64,000 bases of DNA, taken from NCBI RefSeq assembly GCF_001905345.1, contig NZ_LFBV01000010.1:124001-188000 (forward strand), in the 5' to 3' direction. This document shows, in pieces, positions 61,260-64,000 of the stretch; position 1 is the stretch's first letter; every line of letters begins with the position of its first letter. The translations under genes were made by a program, and so were the position numbers. This stretch comes from Streptomyces uncialis. Lineage in GTDB: Bacteria > Actinomycetota > Actinomycetes > Streptomycetales > Streptomycetaceae. Under the pieces are notes generated by a model. That model ran no database searches, was not told the DNA's origin, and saw only the letters and a program-made list of their open reading frames with translations.

Positions 61260-62438
61260 ATGAACGGCGGGTTCCCGGACGGCGAGGGCACGGGCGGCGA
61301 GGGCACGGGCGGCGGGGACGGCGGCGGGGACGGCCCGGGGGCCGGTGCCTCGCTGACCATCGGCGCGTTCGCGCGGGCCGCCCGGCTGTCGCCGAAGGCC
61401 CTGCGGCTGTACGACGAGCTGGACCTGCTGCGTCCGGCCCGGGTGGACCCCCGGTCGGGCTACCGCTTCTACTCGCCGGACCAGTTGGAGCGGGCCCGTC
61501 TGGTGGCGTGGCTGCGCAGGCTGGGGATGCCGCTGGCCCGTATCCGTGAGGTGACGGCCCTGGCGCCGCCACGCGCGGCACAGGCGGTGCGGCGGTACTG
61601 GGCCGAGGTGGAGGCGGAGACCTCGGCCCGTCGTGACCTCGCGGAGTTCCTCGTCGACCAGCTCTCCGCACCCTTACGACCGAAGGAGCCTGTCATGACC
61701 CTGGAACTGCGCTGCGCGGCCCTGTCGGACGGGGGCCTGGTGCGTCCCGGCAACCAGGACGCCGTCCACGCGGGCACCCGGCTGCTGGCCGTCGCGGACG
61801 GCTTCGGGCCGGGCGGGGCGCCCGCGAGCGCCGCGGCCGTCGAGGCGCTGAAGGCCCTGGACGGCGGGACACTGGACCCGGGCGACGTGCTGAACGCCCT
61901 GGAGGACGCGGTCGCGCGGGCGGCCCGCGCGGTACGCGAGGTCGCCGTGCGGACGGCCGGGGCGGCGGGCCGGGCGGAGGTGGGGACGACGCTGACCGCG
62001 CTGCTGTGGACCGCCTCGCGGCTGGCGCTCGTCCATATCGGGGACTCCCGGGCGCATGTCCTGCGCGACGGTGAGCTGTTCCTCGTCACGGAGGACCACA
62101 CCGTGACGGGTTCGCTGGTCGAGGAGGGACGGCTCACCGAGGAGGAGGCGCGGTCGCATCCGGGGCGGTCGCTGCTGCTGCGGGCGCTGACGGGCTCCGG
62201 CGGGCACGGTGTACCGGACATCCGGCTGCACGACACCCGGCCGGGCGACCGCTATCTGCTGTGCTCGGACGGACTGTCGGCGGTGGTCCCCGGGGAGCGG
62301 CTGCGGAGCGTGCTCGTGGCGGCCCCGGACCCGGCCGCGGCGGTGCGCGAGCTGCGTGCGCGGGCGTACGAGGCGGGGGCGCCGGACCATCTGAGCTGTG
62401 TCGTCGCGGAGGTCGCGGAGCGGGCCCCCGGCGGCTGA
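61260..62438 (+). CDS. MerR DNA-binding domain fused to PP2C-type phosphatase
   Basis: 392 residues. After a Gly-rich N-terminus of 30 residues comes a MerR domain: TIGAFARAARLSPKALRLYDELDLLRPARVDPRSGYRFY (landmarks KALRLYDELDLL and SGYRFY) with a short linker helix. From about residue 148 a PP2C Ser/Thr phosphatase follows: SDGGLVRPGNQDAV (Asn replaces Glu in the usual RxxNED), LAVADGFG (metal Asp), GTTLTALLW, LVHIGDSRAHVLRDGEL, LLCSDGLS and PDHLSCVVAEV (metal Asp). It joins gene control to phosphatase activity. A dyad in its own promoter suggests autoregulation. Confidence 0.9.
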   Translation: MNGGFPDGEGTGGEGTGGGDGGGDGPGAGASLTIGAFARAARLSPKALRLYDELDLLRPARVDPRSGYRFYSPDQLERARLVAWLRRLGMPLARIREVTALAPPRAAQAVRRYWAEVEAETSARRDLAEFLVDQLSAPLRPKEPVMTLELRCAALSDGGLVRPGNQDAVHAGTRLLAVADGFGPGGAPASAAAVEALKALDGGTLDPGDVLNALEDAVARAARAVREVAVRTAGAAGRAEVGTTLTALLWTASRLALVHIGDSRAHVLRDGELFLVTEDHTVTGSLVEEGRLTEEEARSHPGRSLLLRALTGSGGHGVPDIRLHDTRPGDRYLLCSDGLSAVVPGERLRSVLVAAPDPAAAVRELRARAYEAGAPDHLSCVVAEVAERAPGG

Positions 62439-62520
62439 GGAGGGTGCAAGCTTGCGGGTGCGGCGTCCGGCCGCGCGGGGCGGTGACCGTCCCGGACCTC
62501 CCAGACGAGGAGCAGCACGC

Positions 62521-63999
62521 GTGACCGTTCTCTTCCCGGCCCTGACGGACCCCCGCGCGGCGGACCGGCCCGCGCTCCGCTTCGGTGACCGCTCGCTGAC
62601 GTACGGGGCGCTGGCGTCCGCGGCGGGGCGGGTGGGGCGGCTGGTCGCCGGGGAGGGGCGGGTCGCGGTGTGGGCGGTCCCGTCGCCGGAGACCGCGGTC
62701 GGGGTGGTGGGCGCGCTGCTCGCGGGGGTGGCGGTGGTGCCGCTGAATCCCGCCTCGGGTGCGGCGGAGCTGGCGCATGTGGTCGCCGACAGCGCGCCGC
62801 GGCGGGTGCTGGTGGCACCGGGTACGGAGCTCCCGGCGGCGTTGCGGGGCGTGCCCCGGCTGGAGGTGTCGGCGGAGCCGGACGGCGGTCCGGGCGCGGA
62901 GCCGGCAGGGGAGCCCGTACGGGAAGAAGGGTGGGGCGGGGAGGTGCCCGCGCTCGTCGTCTACACCTCGGGGACGACCGGTGCGCCGAAAGGCGCGGTG
63001 CTCCCCCGGCGGGCGCTCGCGGCGAGTCTCGACGCGCTGGCGCGGGTGTGGGCGTGGACGGGTGACGACGTGCTGGTGCACGGGCTGCCGCTGTTCCATG
63101 TGCACGGGCTGGTCCTGGGGACGCTGGGGCCGTTGCGGCTCGGGGGTGAGGTGCGGCATCTGGGGCGGTTCAGCACGGAGGGGGTGGCCCGGGAGCTGGG
63201 CGCCGGGGCGACGATGCTGTTCGGGGTGCCGACGATGTACCACCGGATCGCGGAGGCGCTGCCCGGTGATCCGGCGCTGACGCGGGCGCTGGCGGGGGCG
63301 CGGCTGCTGGTGTCCGGTTCGGCGGCGCTGCCCCTGCGGGACCACGAGCGGATCGCGGCGGCGACCGGGCGGCGGGTGGTGGAGCGGTACGGGATGACGG
63401 AGACGCTGATGAACACGGCCGTCCACGCGGACGGTGAGGCGCGGGCGGGGACGGTCGGGCCGCCGCTGCCGGGGGTGGGGCTGCGGCTGGTGGACGAGTC
63501 GGGGGCGGCGCTGACCGCGCCGGGTCCCGGGGAGGTCGGGGAGATCCAGGTGCGGGGGGCGAATCTCTTCACGGGGTATCTGAACCGGCCGGAGGCGACG
63601 GCCTCGGCGTTCACGGCGGACGGCTGGTTCCGTACCGGGGACATGGGGGTGCTGGACCCGGACGGGTATGTGCGGATCGTCGGGCGCAAGGCCACGGACC
63701 TGATCAAGAGCGGTGGTTACAAGATCGGGGCGGGGGAGGTCGAGAACGCGCTGCTGGACCATCCGGGGGTGCGGGAGGCGGCGGTGACCGGCGAGCCCGA
63801 CCCGGATCTCGGGGAGCGGGTGGTGGCCTGGGTGGTCGCCGCCGACCCGGCGGACCCGCCCGGGGCGCGGGAGCTGGCGGAGCATGTGGCGGCGGCGCTG
63901 GCCCCGCACAAGCGGCCGCGGGTGGTGCGGTACGTGGCGGAGCTGCCGCGCAACGACATGGGCAAGGTCCTGAAGCGGGCCCTGACACAGGGCGGTTGA
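62521..63999 (+). CDS. matB: Malonyl-CoA synthetase MatB (acyl-CoA synthetase)
   Basis: 492 residues from GTG (GAGGAG upstream). It makes malonyl- or methylmalonyl-CoA from the free diacid, ATP and CoA, supplying extender units for fatty acids and polyketides. It closely resembles S. coelicolor MatB as I recall it. Adenylation motifs: VVYTSGTTGAPKGA (A3), GLPLFHVHGLVLG, VERYGMTETLMNT (A5), WFRTGDMGVLDPDGYVRIVGRKATDLIKSGGYK (A7-A8; landmarks RTGDMG and GRKATDLIKSGGYK), and catalytic Lys in NDMGKVLK. It is 82 bases after the MerR-PP2C gene on the same strand. The stop is the last codon of the window. Confidence 0.94.
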   Translation: MTVLFPALTDPRAADRPALRFGDRSLTYGALASAAGRVGRLVAGEGRVAVWAVPSPETAVGVVGALLAGVAVVPLNPASGAAELAHVVADSAPRRVLVAPGTELPAALRGVPRLEVSAEPDGGPGAEPAGEPVREEGWGGEVPALVVYTSGTTGAPKGAVLPRRALAASLDALARVWAWTGDDVLVHGLPLFHVHGLVLGTLGPLRLGGEVRHLGRFSTEGVARELGAGATMLFGVPTMYHRIAEALPGDPALTRALAGARLLVSGSAALPLRDHERIAAATGRRVVERYGMTETLMNTAVHADGEARAGTVGPPLPGVGLRLVDESGAALTAPGPGEVGEIQVRGANLFTGYLNRPEATASAFTADGWFRTGDMGVLDPDGYVRIVGRKATDLIKSGGYKIGAGEVENALLDHPGVREAAVTGEPDPDLGERVVAWVVAADPADPPGARELAEHVAAALAPHKRPRVVRYVAELPRNDMGKVLKRALTQGG

Positions 64000-64000
64000 G

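Overview
The window is chromosomal DNA from a Streptomyces or a close relative. GC is very high with strong third-position bias, many starts are GTG, and several promoters place the -10 box seven or eight bases before the start codon (leaderless mRNA). The gene order aceE ... fasR-fabD-fabH-acpP-fabF ... matB is that of a streptomycete core region. No rRNA, tRNA, CRISPR, insertion sequence or prophage was seen.

Layout. (1) 1-8.8 kb: a tellurium-resistance-type (Ter) stress cluster. It has a very long PRTase-TRSP-StiP protein running off the left edge, a CitE-like lyase, four TerD-superfamily proteins and a TerC-like membrane protein. (2) 8.9-16.8 kb: AhpE-type peroxiredoxin, DUF3052, pyruvate dehydrogenase E1 (aceE), a secreted I36-type protein, and a DHA2 efflux pump divergent from its TetR regulator. 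(3) 17.0-24.6 kb: two paralogous DUF1023 hydrolases flanking a DUF4429 protein and a NarL-type two-component system, then a membrane acyltransferase. A 12-base motif occurs upstream of the kinase and, as two inverted copies, upstream of the second hydrolase. (4) 24.8-28.5 kb: aldo/keto reductase with a MerR regulator, a serine hydrolase, a pirin. (5) 29.0-35.8 kb: FasR and the fatty-acid synthase operon, then DUF3145. (6) 36.2-46.6 kb: SGNH lipoprotein, GH3 glycosidase with a divergent TetR, a C15-peptidase-like secreted protein, an EI24 membrane protein, an MDR oxidoreductase divergent from MarR, a PucR regulator and a tiny membrane protein. (7) 47.0-58.8 kb: a cell-envelope glycan locus: DUF3068, GT4 glycosyltransferase, methyltransferase, AftD-like giant GT-C protein, condensation-type acyltransferase, second methyltransferase, DMT-type membrane protein, Trm112-like protein. 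(8) 58.8-64 kb: hypothetical protein, ATP-grasp ligase, MerR-PP2C fusion, malonyl-CoA synthetase (matB).

Two themes stand out. The first is the envelope locus: it resembles the mycobacterial Rv0224c-Rv0236c arabinan region although streptomycetes do not make arabinogalactan, and its core genes are translationally coupled. It is the best candidate for an undescribed pathway. The second is repeats. Conserved proteins (PRTase, FasR, GT4, AftD-like) carry low-complexity insertions or tails. Three gaps between convergent genes (about 35.0, 42.0 and 59.8 kb) carry one family of intergenic repeat built on a GCGCAGTTCCCCGCGCCCC box; two of them share a long core and have inverted-repeat edges.
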